Positions 35,175-46,644 of a stretch of 64,000 nucleotides of DNA are shown here, one piece after another. The stretch is taken from assembly GCA_037951165.1 (NCBI GenBank), contig JBBDHG010000015.1, positions 8,288,501 through 8,352,500 of the forward strand. Reading direction: 5' to 3'. Position 1 is the stretch's first letter, and each line of letters opens with the position of its first letter. Origin of the DNA: Lophius americanus (lineage: Eukaryota; Chordata; Actinopteri; Lophiiformes; Lophiidae). Under the pieces are notes generated by a model. The model saw only the letters and a list, made by a program, of their open reading frames with translations, was not told the DNA's origin and searched no databases. The position numbers were made by a program, and so were the translations under genes.

Positions 35175-35395
35175 TTTCTTCTTCTTCTATGTCTTTCGGT
35201 TTATCCCATTCGGGGTTGCTACAGTGGATCATCAGTTTCATTCTAAAGGCCAGCATTCAGTTTTGTGTTCTGCATATTGAATTGGCAAGGCTATTTTACA
35301 CACCACCCCTCATGACGCAACCCTCCCTATTTATCTGGGCTCAGTACCAGCACTAGAAGTACACTGACGGGTGAACCCTTCGTGGCCAAGTTTGA
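35175..35395 (-). mobile_element. RTE-like LINE 3' end, antisense, with CTT tail
   Basis: It starts on the plus strand with 'tttcttcttcttct' and 'tcggtttatcccattcgggg' then 'ttgctacagtggatcatca', matching the antisense 3' end of a common fish RTE-type LINE (CTTCTTCTT tail, TTTCGGCTTCTCCCATTAGG, GCCACAGCGGATCATC). Further on, 'catgacgcaaccctccctat' and 'ttatctgggctcagtaccag' match the next consensus blocks. No protein coding. It lies next to the Rex3-like remnant at 35560. Confidence 0.65.
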
Positions 35396-35559
35396 CAAAA
35401 CCAAATTTTTGTTTTTGGATTTCAAAGTCCAGATTTTATGTATTGACAATATGTTAATGGGCATTCTTTTCCCCGTCATTTGTATAAAAGTAAACAGTTC
35501 TAAAACCCAGAACAATCCGTTTTCATTTTCTTATAATTATATTGTGGTGAGTCACATGG
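35396..35559. other. Spacer between two antisense LINE remnants
   Basis: T-rich sequence with a plus-strand frame that runs into the following LINE remnant. No identity recognised. Confidence 0.4.
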
Positions 35560-36285
35560 GCAATAGGCCAGGAAAGGAATTCCAGACGTCTCCCGTTAAC
35601 ACACTCCGACTCATTCCAGGGGATTCCGGCATTCTTAGGCCAGGTATGATGTATAGGCTCTCCAGCAAGTTTTGGGTCTACCTTGGGGTCCCCTCCCAGT
35701 TAGATTTTCCTCGAAAACCTCCAAAAGGAAGCCTCCTGGAAGCATCCTGACCAGAAGCCTGAACGACATCAATAGGCTCCTTTCGGCATGTAGGAAAAGG
35801 TACTCCAATAGAAATTGGATGGCTCATGGATACTTCTACAGTAGCCCCCACATGACTCCCCAGGTGACACGGTCATAGACCTTCTCGAAATCCACTTAAC
35901 ACATGTAGATTGGATAGGCAAATTCCAATGACCACAAGCCTAAAAGAGAAAAAGTTAGTCCTGTGACGACCCTAAAATTGGAGAAACACCTCCCCCCCCG
36001 GTTTTAGAATTGTCCCCGACTCTAAAAAGTGGGACCAAATAGGACTGTTCCCGTATGCCACGTGGCATTCAATAAGTATGTCAACAACGACCGCCTAACA
36101 ATGTCTGAAGCCTTTAAACAATGAATGTCATCCACCCCTTGCGCTTTGTTAGTACGTATCTTCTTAACTACCTGAGCAACCTCTGCCAGGGGAATGGATG
36201 GGTCATCTTCCAAGTCTTCTGACTCTGCCTCGACTATAGGGGAAGTAGTTTCAAGGTTCAGAAGCTCCATCTCACCACAGTCAAC
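35560..36285 (-). mobile_element. Rex3-like (RTE-clade) LINE remnant, internally deleted
   Basis: On the minus strand, 36270-36040 encodes the segment leading into the reverse transcriptase domain (an E.LL.......ISLAEVA-like start, then a VVKK....KA.GVDDI-like string). Near 35910-35850 comes the 'VDFEKVYDRV' motif, which carries a catalytic-core region of RT (usually VDLEKAYDRV). Directly after, from about 35760 to 35560, comes the C-terminal region (a LLVRMLPGG-like string, then GRGPQGRPKT). In intact elements several hundred codons separate these last two, so the RT palm and thumb are deleted. Stops and frameshifts are frequent; the copy is inactive. Family name is by recollection and could be another RTE-clade LINE. 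Confidence 0.7.
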
Positions 36286-36447
36286 AATTACCTATTGCAG
36301 GCCCCCACCTCCACAATAGAAAACCTAAACATGGATTCCATATCCTTGACCTTCCCCGGGATATGTATGTTCCCCCAGAGGTGTGAGTTGCAGATCCAAC
36401 AGAAAGTGGTCTCTGTCAGAAAAGATTCTCTGACATATTAATATTTG

Positions 36448-36730
36448 CACTAATCAGCCATAACATTGAAACCACCTGCCTAATATCTAAGTCTATTTTT
36501 ATAAAAAATTGTCATGACTAGGCTACATAGTTGAATATATTTTCCAGGTGTAATTAATGGTTGACATTATAAATGTGCTCATACACCAATCAACCATAAA
36601 ATTAAACCCAGCTACCATTCATTTTGTAGGTGGCAAATTTACCACCAAAGCATCTCTGTAGCACTTTTAGTTGTTACTCGTATTAAAGAATACATACTGT
36701 TATATGCCGATCAGCTATAACCTACTAATC
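36448..36730. repeat. Cluster of three Tc1-like terminal repeat pieces
   Basis: 'taatcagccataacattgaa' (36451-36470), 'ccaatcaaccataaaattaa' (36585-36604) and 'ccgatcagctataacctact' (36707-36726) are diverged copies of the end of the Tc1-like family seen at 10679. The first also carries the family's following block 'accacctgcctaatat'. All three are in the same orientation. No transposase sequence lies between them. Confidence 0.55.
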
Positions 36731-36749
36731 ATATAATGTAATGGCGATC

Positions 36750-37369
36750 TAACTCATCTAGCTCTTTTATGCTGCTGGATCGCGTGCCTGCCACCTCTCC
36801 ACCTCCATCTAATCCTCACAGCTCCATCAATCTCAGCAGAGTTATCAGCTGCCATCACCAGTATCAAGACTCCAAGCAAGGATATATTGCTGCTCAAGGC
36901 ATTATTAACATGACAGGAGAAAGCCTTTATACCAAAGTTGGTAACCAAACTTGAATAAAATCTGTATTTAAACATAACATTCAAACAAAATAATAGGTGT
37001 TATTTTAGAATGTATGCAAAATATATGCAAAATAAGAACACTGGTGGGCAGCTACTGATCTGGACACCACGTAATAATACATACATACATACTACAGTCC
37101 TCTGTACTCAAAAAAGACATACGGTTATATTATAAATTGAAATGAAAATGGATTAGAGGAAAATAAATAAAACACACCTCTGTCTCACAACCACACACAC
37201 TATCAATGCTCACTTCCTACCGTTCATTAACTAATCCTTTTAGTTAATTAAAGGTTACTCAGATGGAATAAAAGCTTATCTGGAGTCTCAGCTAACTGCT
37301 GATACACACAGACACACACACACACAATCACACACATAACTGAGACTCCTCCCTGTGAAAGCCATTCAC
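36750..37369. other. Unique stretch with short CA and ATAC repeats
   Basis: An ATAC tetranucleotide run is at 37078-37092 and a CA run at 37303-37337. Nothing else recognised. Confidence 0.6.
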
Positions 37370-38480
37370 TGGGCTTATCTTCATGGAAGACTGTCAGATC
37401 GGCATCACATGCAGGGAATCTTGGTTATTTTGTGTAAACGTCTGTGATACTCTACACACTCACTGTAGTACAAGGTGAGTGTTGAAGCGTGAGAGATAAG
37501 ATGTGCCTATCATCCCTAAAAATCACACGGGTGCACAAACGTATCTGGACGAGCCATCTGCAGGAGCTGACACATCGCTCTGCTGATGTGAGGCAGATGC
37601 TAACGGGAGGAAAAAACACCAAATGTGAGGGGAAGCCACTGTGTTGTGTCTTTCTAAAGGGTTTTGTCTGTATCCTAAAGATTGTGCCTTCATTTGCAGG
37701 GAAAGACCAGCTCTTGGAATATTTACACACTTTTAATGTGGGAGGCAGGGCTTGCTTTACGATCTTTCCTGACAGCCACAACAAACCCCTCGCCCAGAAA
37801 AGCCAAGCTATGTCGCACCACTTGTGTATTTAAAAACAGCATTTCCCCGGCGCCAAAGACTCCATGCTGAGTTAAATGAAGGCATTTATTCTCCAGCAGA
37901 ATCGGGCCAGGAGATATGCTTTCATTACAACTGCGATTAGCATAGTGCTGGTTACTGCTGGGCCTGTTAGTGAAACAGAGCCGTCTGTCAGTCCGTCCGT
38001 CTCTACACGTCCCCTCATTACAAACAACATTGAAATCAGCCGCAGAATGGATCCGTGCACATCTCACAGGACATGCCGGTTAGTGTTGGAAAGCAGTTTA
38101 ATGGCTCAGGAAAAGAAGGATGGCTGATTTTAATGTGCAGGAACATACGGACAAAATGGGGTAAATTAGTAAGAGAAAAAGACAATAGTTCAAATAGTTC
38201 AGTGGAAATTATTCACAGAGAACAGATGCTGGGAGTCTCTCAATAGGAGATGCTACACAGGTCCAAATGATAACTAGAGATATCTGGCTTTCATCCATCC
38301 ATTTTTGAATAAAGGACAAAAACCTGTAGGTGTCATGTTTTACAATAACACTGATCATTTTAAGTATTAAGTACACACGCCTTGATACTCCTCCATCAAA
38401 ACCCCTCTTGTTGCCGTGTTTGTCGACAATGGTGCCTGCTTTTATAGCTAAGCAATGAGTTTCCTGTTTTGTTATCATGA
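37370..38480. other. Unique balanced block, possible conserved non-coding sequence
   Basis: The block is repeat-free by eye and open on both strands in several overlapping frames (37452-37833 and 37723-38127), none with a recognisable family or splice-bounded structure. Such mutual openness is a composition effect. It may hold regulatory DNA; conservation would decide. Confidence 0.3.
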
Positions 38481-38488
38481 CTTAGAAC

Positions 38489-39116
38489 CAGTGGTGGAAA
38501 GTTACAAAGTACATCTTATCAAGAACTGTCCTTAAGTACACATTTTAAGTACTTTCACTTAACTTGGTTAATCCCATTTAATGCTACTTTCTACAACTAC
38601 TACATCTCAGAGGCAATTATCGAATTTTCTACTCCAATACCTTTTTCCTTACAGTCCCTTTTCAGATTACAGTTTTTAATACCATGTATCTCAAACTGTA
38701 TTCAAATTGAATGGTTGTGGTAAATTGAGATGAATGGTTCCTCTTTTGCTTGAGTAATTTCTCCTACTTCTCAGGACAGTTTAATTATTTACAAGCTGCC
38801 TTCGATGATCTACAAAAACAAAACTGAAACCAGGCTGATTACATGAAAAATAGATTTTCGACATGGTTCTCACAAGACAGTGATTCTACCAGAAAGCTTT
38901 GATGATGTTCTAGAAGCAACTACTTAGCAGCAAATAAACTGGTTAGATTACCTTAACCTTGAACATTTACAGCTGACAATCATAATAATATCAATACAAA
39001 TAAATAATACTCTCATACTTTTACTTTGAATGTAGGGATTTCACTTGTATTGGAGTATTTTAACAGTGTGGTATAAGTACTTTTAGTAATGGATCTGAAT
39101 ACTACATCCACCGCTG
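38489..39116 (+). mobile_element. hAT-type MITE, complete, 628 bp with 8 bp target duplication
   Basis: The element starts 'cagtggtggaaagtta' and ends 'catccaccgctg'; the ends are inverted repeats matching at 9 of 10 terminal bases (cagtggtgga / cagcggtgga). It is flanked by a perfect 8 bp direct repeat, cttagaac, at 38481-38488 and 39117-39124. An 8 bp target duplication is diagnostic of hAT-superfamily insertion. Internal sequence is made of 'aagtac' and 'actttta' motifs typical of a very common fish repeat (CAGTGGTGGAA...TTCCACCACTG). No transposase is encoded, so it moved using a transposase supplied elsewhere. Confidence 0.85.
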
Positions 39117-39124
39117 CTTAGAAC

Positions 39125-40589
39125 ATTTCCAAACAATACCACCAGAACTCTTAAAACCATCCTACCATCGGCGTATCTCAATAGCATTGAAATACCGCTT
39201 TACTTCACCTTCTTTTCAGACTACTACAGACTAGGGTACTATGGTAAGGTATTAAGGACTAAGGTAAAATAATACAGAACTAATCAGTCCAAAAAAAACA
39301 GTTGGTTTTCCTTTTAAACTTTTGTATGTTGTTTTTAATGCTTTTTTTTATTTTTAAGAGCTGAGGTAACTGGCTGCTGTAAATTCTTCATTAGTGTCAA
39401 AGAAAGCAGAAGTGACTGTGGCCAGTCTACACTAAAACAGAAGTGCTGAGGCCGTCTATGTCTTCTTTTTGTCCTTTTTACTTCATCTTTATTATTTTTT
39501 AGCTGTCTGTGGTTGTTAGCTAATAGATATCAGACAAATGTGTAAAACATTAGATTATATAAACCTGGTCTGCTCACTGGTTGTAATAAGTTATGCCTGA
39601 ATTAGATACCCAAGATAAACTTAAATAACTCCCCAGCTGTCAGGTGTATTTGCATCACCTTGGTGTCTGGGAACAACTAAGACCCAAATTAAAAGTTTTT
39701 TCAGTGTCAGTAACGTTGTACTTACACTCTGTGAGTAACCGGTGATCAGACAAAAAAATACAATTAATTTCTATCCTCGCCGTTTTTATTTTTTAAATAA
39801 TAAAATGTTATAACATTATATTACAGTAACACTGTGAAATGAAACAATCAGTGAATTTTCTTGGATACTATGTGATAACTACTGTATCAAATAGGAAAAA
39901 AATTCCACAAAGTACAAATTTACCAAAAATGATAGGATTTTGACCCCAGTGAGGGACTTTCGCAGTAAAATACCTGAGGGCCGCCAGGGGGCAAAAGATG
40001 CAAATACTACGACCCTTGGCTGTGACATAAATCAATATTTATATTAAACCATTGTTCACATAAAAAAAAAAAGCATTTTCATATTTCTATATTTTAAGCC
40101 CATAGTGGTTTGTTCTACAAGTGTGTTTATCGTAAACACAGCTGCAGAGGAAGCTGGTGAGGGCAGACATGTTTCTGGAAGGTGCTGCACCAAATTGAGG
40201 ATTAAGCTTTCTGTACGGAGATGGTGTTAGATCAGTTGGCTGGTTGAAAGGTCCTGGACACAAGAAGAAAACTAATAAAGGGTGCAGAGTGAGCTGTGGT
40301 TCTTGTAGTGCTGCTTGATGACTGGTAGAGAGCCACACCCATGACGCCAGCACAGAGAGACAGGGGGAGAGGAGGAGGCATGTGCGGAAGCCTGGAAATC
40401 GCCGATAAACTATAACAATGAATTAAAGTCATGGTAGAGCTGTGACAGGAATAAGTTCAGAGAAGATATGCCAATGGTAAAAATAGTCACCCACCATTTG
40501 GTGCATGGATAGGAGTATAAAAATGGAATGCAGTCAGGAACATGGTTGATGCCTGGGCGTCTTGTGGAGAGATGGAACGATTACCAGCA
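39125..40589. other. Unique stretch, no gene recognised
   Basis: AT-rich with T-runs. A CTCF-like motif at 39978-39993 is listed separately. The minus-strand frames at 40087-40432 overlap in two phases and match nothing known. The part 40440-40589 may be the diverged 5' end of the Tc1-like relic that follows. Confidence 0.55.
39978..39993. promoter_or_regulatory. CTCF-like motif
   Basis: 'ggccgccagggggca' matches the core of the vertebrate CTCF binding consensus (CCGCNNGGNGGCAG-like) closely and stands out in an AT-rich surrounding. The same type of motif is also spread by some fish transposons, so it could be a repeat fragment. Occupancy cannot be judged from sequence. Confidence 0.35.
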
Positions 40590-41330
40590 AAAGACCAGGG
40601 GAATTTTTTCAGAAACAGGAAGTTGGCTCGTATCACTATGCCAAAAACTAAAGAAATGCCATAAAAGATAAAGAAAGTCTTTGATGGGTTCCAAAGCTAT
40701 TTCTGATGCTCTGAGACTCCACAGATCCACATCGTCTGCAAATGGAGAAGACTTGGAACCTTTCCAAAAGTGATACACCTTTTAAAATTTCTCAAAAAGC
40801 ACAGCACTCCTTCTGGAAGTTACAGAAGATCCAATCATGGTCAAAGTTCACAGCTCCATAACTCCAAAGACGCAAGGCCAAACTGGCACTTGCATTGGGA
40901 GAGTGGTGAGGAGAAAGCCACTGCTGAGCCAGAACATTAAGGCTGGTTTGAATTTTACCACAATACAGCCTGATGACCCTCAGATACATTGAAGAATATT
41001 CTATAGACTGATGAAAGCAGACCTGTGTGGAAAACAGGGGTCCTATTAAATCTGGAGTAAACCAAACCAAGCGTTAATTTATTGAGGAAACATGAATCCT
41101 GCTCTCTACCAGAGAATTCTGAAAGAGAATATCAGGTCATCATTCTGTGAGTTAGGGGGAATTTGAATTTTGCAAAAAAGGAATAAAATAAAGTTCTGGA
41201 GTGGTCTAGTCAAAGTCTGGAACTGAACCCAATTGATATGCGGACCTGAAAACATCATTCGATGCTCACAAACCCTCCAACGTGGCTGAACTAAAGCAGT
41301 TTTCTGCAAAAATAACTAATAATACTGACA
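40590..41330 (+). mobile_element. Tc1-like transposon relic (second family), transposase pseudogene
   Basis: The copy begins near 'ccaggggaattttttcagaa' and 'acaggaagttggctcg', the family's region ahead of the transposase. Near 40700 it has 'ctctgagactccacagatcc'. From about 41098 it reads 'cctgctctctaccagagaat' and 'tctgaaagagaatatcaggt'. Near 41195-41235 the frame gives EWSSQSLELNPIDM, the remnant of the EWPSQSPDLNPIEM string holding the last catalytic residue. Then 'aaaccctccaacgtggctga' encodes the conserved KPSNVAELK segment. Stops, frameshifts and missing pieces make it inactive; the segment between the two DDE motifs is shortened. A relative, interrupted by an insertion, lies at 29920-30990. 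Confidence 0.75.
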
Positions 41331-43734
41331 CAGGACTATGGATTTGTACAATACTCACTACTCACTCACAGTATACACCAAAAAAAGAGAGTGTTGAATC
41401 TATTGTCCCTTAAGCACTATTTTATTACCTAACGGCAACAAAGTCTTCCTTATTGGACGCACTTTCTCCATTATTTTGAGTTTTTAAAAATGTCTTATTC
41501 TACTGACTGAATTTATTCCTGTTTAATTTCACAGATGATAGCAGGGACATCTGCTATCTGTTTTGGTTCGTGTGTGGAGTTGCCCGGGTTGTGACTGACA
41601 GGAGGCGGGTCCGGAAGTAATCATGCATTAAATACAAAATAAGGAAATCAGAGAAGCATAAGTAAGTAAGATAGCCACAACTGTCACTTCTTGACTTTCA
41701 GCGTTACTGAATATACATATTAATATGAAACAGAAAGATGGATTGTTTATGTTAATTTTTTTCACTCTGCTATTAGCACTGTGATGCAACTTTACAAAAA
41801 AAATAATTGTTTAATAATTTTGAGTGAAAAAAAAATCCAAAAAAAATTCAAAAAGAAAGAAAGACCACAGTATTAGTTCATATTCCTTAAAGTAGTAGAC
41901 ACACGCTAAAACAGTCATGATTTATATACACATAAATATATATGTAAATGTATATGCACATATGTGCACATATGTATATATTCAATAACAAATATATATG
42001 TAACACAAATTTATAATATAATAATTTGGGTTGGCAAAATTAGAGAATAATGAATGTGATAAATATTAACACTGATTAATCGCGCTCTGTGACCTCAGGT
42101 CTGTGAACATGTGGCGTCCACAGCAGCTTAAACATGATGGACGCAGATGACAAGGTATTACTAAAGCGGCTCATACGTTCTTTAATATCTCTTCTCTGTG
42201 TGCTGGAACACACCTGTGCTTTGTCAGGCCGTGTTGAGCGCTGCAGCTGAACTAAGCGACACAGACAGAGACACAGAAAATATTTTTGTTCGCTCAGGTC
42301 GGGTTTTTCTTTCCTCAAGAATATTTTCTTTTCAAAATAAGATTGTTTGCAAATAATTGTCTTGTACATAAGTTGACCTTTAAGGTTAATCATGGTGATC
42401 TATTTAGTGGTTTATTAGTATAAAATACTAATACTTATACACGTGATTGATTTTGAATCATTAATTACAAAGGATGTGACTAATTACATTTTTTTTTTTA
42501 ATTGTATGATTCTCTTAGTAGTAATGTATAAATAAATAAAAAAAGAAGCTACTGGACACCTGCATTTGGTTGGTTGCAGCGCTCCTGCCAGCGCTAACCT
42601 TAACTAATTAAGCTGATAATAAGTATTTAATAAGTGGTAAGAAGTATATAGTAAGTGGTATTAAGTTTATAATAAGTGATAATAAGTGGATAATGAGAGA
42701 ATGAATGAATGATTTATTCCACATTCCAGCACTATTCAGGGTCAAAGTTACACATTTTCTTTCTTTCTTTCAATATCTCGATGTCTCCAATATTTAAGAG
42801 TTTACTAAAGTCTCATACAATTCAGTTAAAACAAAAGCTTCATCAACAGATAAGCCACATCCAAATATGATGTTTTGTCTTTCACCAGTGCATTAATTCA
42901 CTTTTCTTTTATTCTGTAATTAAAATGATTCCATTAAATGGAGAAGTCGGATTGTTTCTGCTGCTAACAATCCCGTGTCGAGGTATTTTATGATGCGTAC
43001 AGGTGAAGGCAATCATACCGAAATATTAAATCATCGAAGGAGAAAAAGAAAACAAAGACCAAACACATTTACTCACAGGGTGTGATTCAATTTGCATGCA
43101 GTTTTCAAAAGTGAATACTCCCCTGGCACAAACCACTAAGGAAGCAGTGAACTTAAGAAAATACTTTCCAGCTTAGAGAGCTTGACACATTCCAATAAAG
43201 AAGTTCAATTACTGGTCGCAGCACTAGCACCAGCCAAACACACACATACACACACATCATACTGAGACTCGATTTTCCTTGCTTTAGCAGTACAGTGGGT
43301 TTGACATGAATGTCGTCTTCATAGAGACCGCAGGTCTAAGCTGCGATGTCACAGGCCCTATTATGAGCGCCGGCATACTTCTTAAAGTGGTTTAAGGTAT
43401 GAGATGTGCATGAGGAAGTTTCTGAAGGAGTATCCAACATATATAATAATTGTAAAAAAATAGCCTAATCTATACAGTATCAAGCCTTTCATAACAGTCA
43501 TGACAGAGTGGGACAGGTAAAAGAAATACACGTTTGAAAAAACCCATAGAGTGGCTCGGAATTGCTTTGACTTTATCATTCTAGTACCACAAAGTTTAAC
43601 TCATATTTTAGATCCATTTCAATCAGAAAGGACAGAAGGAGAAAAGATGAAAAATTTATTACGACAGAATATGTATGATAATCAGTCTGTTATAAAGTCT
43701 TTGGCACTCAACCTCTTCAGGGAAAATATTATCG
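41331..43734. other. AT-rich stretch with short tandem patches, no gene recognised
   Basis: An 'ataagtggtaa'-type patch repeats irregularly at about 42610-42700. A degenerate (TA)/(CATATG) region lies at 41928-42000. The minus-strand frame 42076-42393 is the largest but has no family resemblance. Short CA runs occur near 43238-43256. Confidence 0.6.
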
Positions 43735-44105
43735 AAGGGTCTCTGCCCCCAGCAGCATGGAATACCACCCCCGTCTGGAGTCTGGATAATGGTGGTGGTG
43801 GCTGATGACTCTGCTGAGGCTGTTAGATCTGCGAGAACAGCAAGTGGAGGGCGCTTGAACCAGCAACATGAAATAACTAGATGAATGGATAGCATTATAT
43901 TTGAAGACAGCTTATAGTGATGGGCTGAGCATGCAGGTGTGACATTGATTGAATGGATGAGGCTACCTGAATGAGCAAAGCTGATATTAACCGATGCCGC
44001 AGACTAAGTAGCAGGTAACTGAGACTAAGCATGTGTGAGTGCCGAGGATAATAGAGTGTTATGAGCAGCAACTGTGGCCTGAGTGTGTAAAGGGATAGTT
44101 TTTTC
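43735..44105 (+). repeat. R2 dispersed repeat, longer copy
   Basis: 'ctggagtctggataatggtg' then 'gtggtggctgatgactctgc' (43775-43815) and, 286 bp later, 'atgagcagcaactgtggcct' then 'gagtgtgtaaagggatagtt' (44061-44100). Both blocks recur in the same order at 62713-62872 with only 117 bp between their starts. No coding capacity. Family not recognised. Confidence 0.6.
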
Positions 44106-44514
44106 TGACTGAACTTTTGATATATCTATCACATAATAACATCATCAGATCATCTTCATACAATAACATATCATGGCCCTTCATCACCAAGCACAAATGT
44201 CATCTTATTTTTGCCGTATCATTTTTTTCCCTACCTCTTAATACCAGTGAATGCACTACTTACACATTCCGCAATAGGTTAACCCAATAAGAATCGACAA
44301 ACTGTCATTTACCTTGGAATGGGGTTAAAGTTATTGTAACACCTGTGCACCTTTTCTAGTACAAAATAAATAAATTGGAGAATAGTCTGATGTTGCTTAA
44401 TGCACAGTAACTTTATCATCCAAATTGACAACAAAGCAGTTGATGGCTGCCAACGAAAATTCCAACCATGTCTTCATCAAACCTTTAAATTTTCTGTAAC
44501 TACTGATCCTGAAT
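44106..44514. other. Unique stretch, no gene recognised
   Basis: No repeat family, exon or RNA gene recognised in this AT-rich segment. Confidence 0.6.
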
Positions 44515-44780
44515 TAGGTTATGGTTGGGCTGGAGCCAATCCCAGCGGGGCTCATACTCACATCATTTTGATAAATTAAAGTCACCAATCCACCTATATT
44601 ACATGATTTTGGATGGTGTGAGGAAGCAGGAGAACCTGAAGAGGAGCCACACAAACACTATGAGGACTTGCAAACTTTATACAGAAAGGCCTTGGATTTG
44701 AGCCCAGAATGTTCTTGCTGTTAGACAACTGTGCCAACCCACTACACCTTCATTCCAACCTCCTTCACCAAACCATCCAG
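44515..44780 (+). repeat. Common teleost interspersed repeat, near-complete copy
   Basis: 'tggttgggctggagccaatc', 'cactcacat', 'aaagtcaccaatccacctat', 'gatggtgtgaggaagcagga', 'gaacctgaagaggagccaca', 'cttgcaaactttatacagaa', 'aggccttggatttgagccca', 'gttcttgctgttagacaact' and 'gtgccaacccactacacc' follow the fish consensus block by block. The ending is tRNA-like. The copy at 120-292 shares its middle and end. Confidence 0.7.
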
Positions 44781-46004
44781 TTAAAATAACACAGAACTTA
44801 ATTTACATTCAATTATTATGTATGTTCAACTTTTCAAAATATCTACATAAATACAGAAGTTGCCTGTGTCGGCGGGTCTCCTGGTCACGATGGAAAACCG
44901 GGGTCCTAATCTTGCAGTGTTTTAAGATTTGATCATTTAAGGGTTCTAAGATCATGCCGGCATGATCCCCCACTCCTGCACAATATGTTTTGGGTTCAGT
45001 GTGCTTATACAGTATGTTGAAGTGAAGAAGAAATTGTCGCGAATTAGAGGCAAAGTTGTCCGGCACAATAGGATACCTAACATTTGAATTTGTACATTAT
45101 TAAATGTGATACATAAAGGTTATGATGACGCTCAAGGTTGTTAGGTTTGAGGTTAATGACAAAATGGGCTCGGACTTCAATGGATTGTATGGTAAACATT
45201 GCATAACATACTATAGATAAATGTCTGCAGGCAAAACATGTGATCATTTGTCTGTCATTACTTCTCCTAATCGATGTCGGCTTACCACCATACTCCTGTG
45301 TGACATCTCAAACCTGCAGATATTTTGATAAGTACGTCATTAAACTGTCATAACCAGTGGAAATGATAGCTCAGCTACTAACAGACCATTTTATTTTTCA
45401 ATTCATTTTCCACCTCCGACTTTCTGCCACATGGCGAGTAAACTCAAATTGAGAAAGGAAGAAACGGAGCGAGAGAGAAATGTGTTGGATGTCACCTCTG
45501 CTAAGTGCTCAGGTGAAATATGTTGAGATTCCTTGTTGACACACTATCCATCTCCCCTGTATTTGATTCAAGCCTGGTCCAGGGAGGATCTTTTCTACAT
45601 ACAATCAAACGCACACTCCCTTCTCTCTTCCGTCCCTTTCTCCCTCCTCCTGACAACTTGTAATTTGTTTCTTCGGCAAAGGACGTTACTAAAATATCAG
45701 GAAACCATATGATTGTTGCCAATGGCAGAAGGTTACATTTAATGTCTACACACAGACACACACACATAAACACGCACGCACGCATACACACAAACACACA
45801 CACACAGAGTCATCCTGGATGAATGCGTTGTGATGAAGTAGTCTGGCCGGCTTAATGATAGAAGGAGAGCTTTTGATTCATTACAGACAGGTATTAGAGC
45901 AGGAGTCAAATTCTTTCTGACTTTACAATCAAGTCTGACTTTTACTGCACCACATCCCTTCAGGGTGGTAACCCTGAAACAGGGTGACCTCCTGCATTTC
46001 ATGG
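44781..46004. other. Unique stretch with a CA microsatellite
   Basis: A compound CA array (CACACA with CGCA and AACA interruptions) occupies 45748-45806. Segment 45400-45740 is balanced in composition and repeat-free. Minus-strand frames 45501-45803 and 45739-46158 run through the CA array or oppose the LINE remnant and are not genes. Confidence 0.55.
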
Positions 46005-46470
46005 TTTTCAAAAAATTTAAACTTGCTTTTATGACTACTATACTCACCTTTATCCCTGTCACGTCTGCATTTGGTCCAAAATGCTGCTGCTGGGCTTTTA
46101 CTTCATTTTGTTTCATGAGTATGAGCACATTTCCCATTAATCTGGCCCCCGTGTGCATTTAAATCATTGAATGCGTTTGCACAAACTTACATCTCTGACC
46201 TAATACGTGCAAGTAGCCCTTCAATATTATTTATACAACAAATGTTATCTCAAGGCACTTTCCAAAAAGACACCACACTTTTTATCTCATTTCTCTCGAG
46301 ATCACCGAAGCCCAACATTCACCAGTTGTCTTTCATTGTCGCAAAGACAAATCCGAAGTCCAAGGAAGACTGAGCAACTTCTGTTACGGTCCAAAAACTG
46401 TTGAGCGAGTTGACCTCCCGTGTTAGGTTGGATACCTCACTGCTTGTCTTTAAGTCCTGCCTTGGGACGG
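46005..46470 (+). mobile_element. L2/CR1-like LINE, C-terminal reverse transcriptase remnant
   Basis: Broken frames give the usual C-terminal order of these LINEs: an L.LVQNAAA.LL string (46069-46100), a SLN..A.TYISDLIR string (46163-46207), then a KT..KS..D...SV..QKLL.EL..RVRLDTSL.VFKS segment (46346-46457), corresponding to the K.LWN.LP...R...SL..FK motif. The domain belongs to the thumb and downstream part of LINE reverse transcriptase. No 5' part, and at least two frameshifts. Neighbouring open frames at 45965-46404 are pieces of the same relic. Confidence 0.7.
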
Positions 46471-46644
46471 TTTAGAAAATATTCCGATTGAGAAGGAAAG
46501 GGAGAGAGCTTGCGCACAAACTGGAACTTTAACTTAAAATGTGTTTTAAAAAGTACATAGTGAAGAAAACAATTATGAGATGCATCTTTTCAGATCCCCC
46601 TTGAAGCATTTGTGTTGTGGATGAGGGTATCTCCATTTGGGCCA
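46471..46644. other. Short unique segment
   Basis: Sequence between the LINE remnant and the SINE-like copy. Could include the decayed 3' end of the LINE; no tail repeat seen. Confidence 0.4.

Noticed and set aside
37452..38127. Several overlapping frames of 80-114 codons on both strands
   Set aside because: They overlap in multiple phases and directions without any family resemblance. An acceptor-like site near 37700 has no matching donor in a consistent frame.
45739..46158. 139-codon minus-strand frame
   Set aside because: Antisense to the L2-like RT remnant and to the CA array; no independent support.
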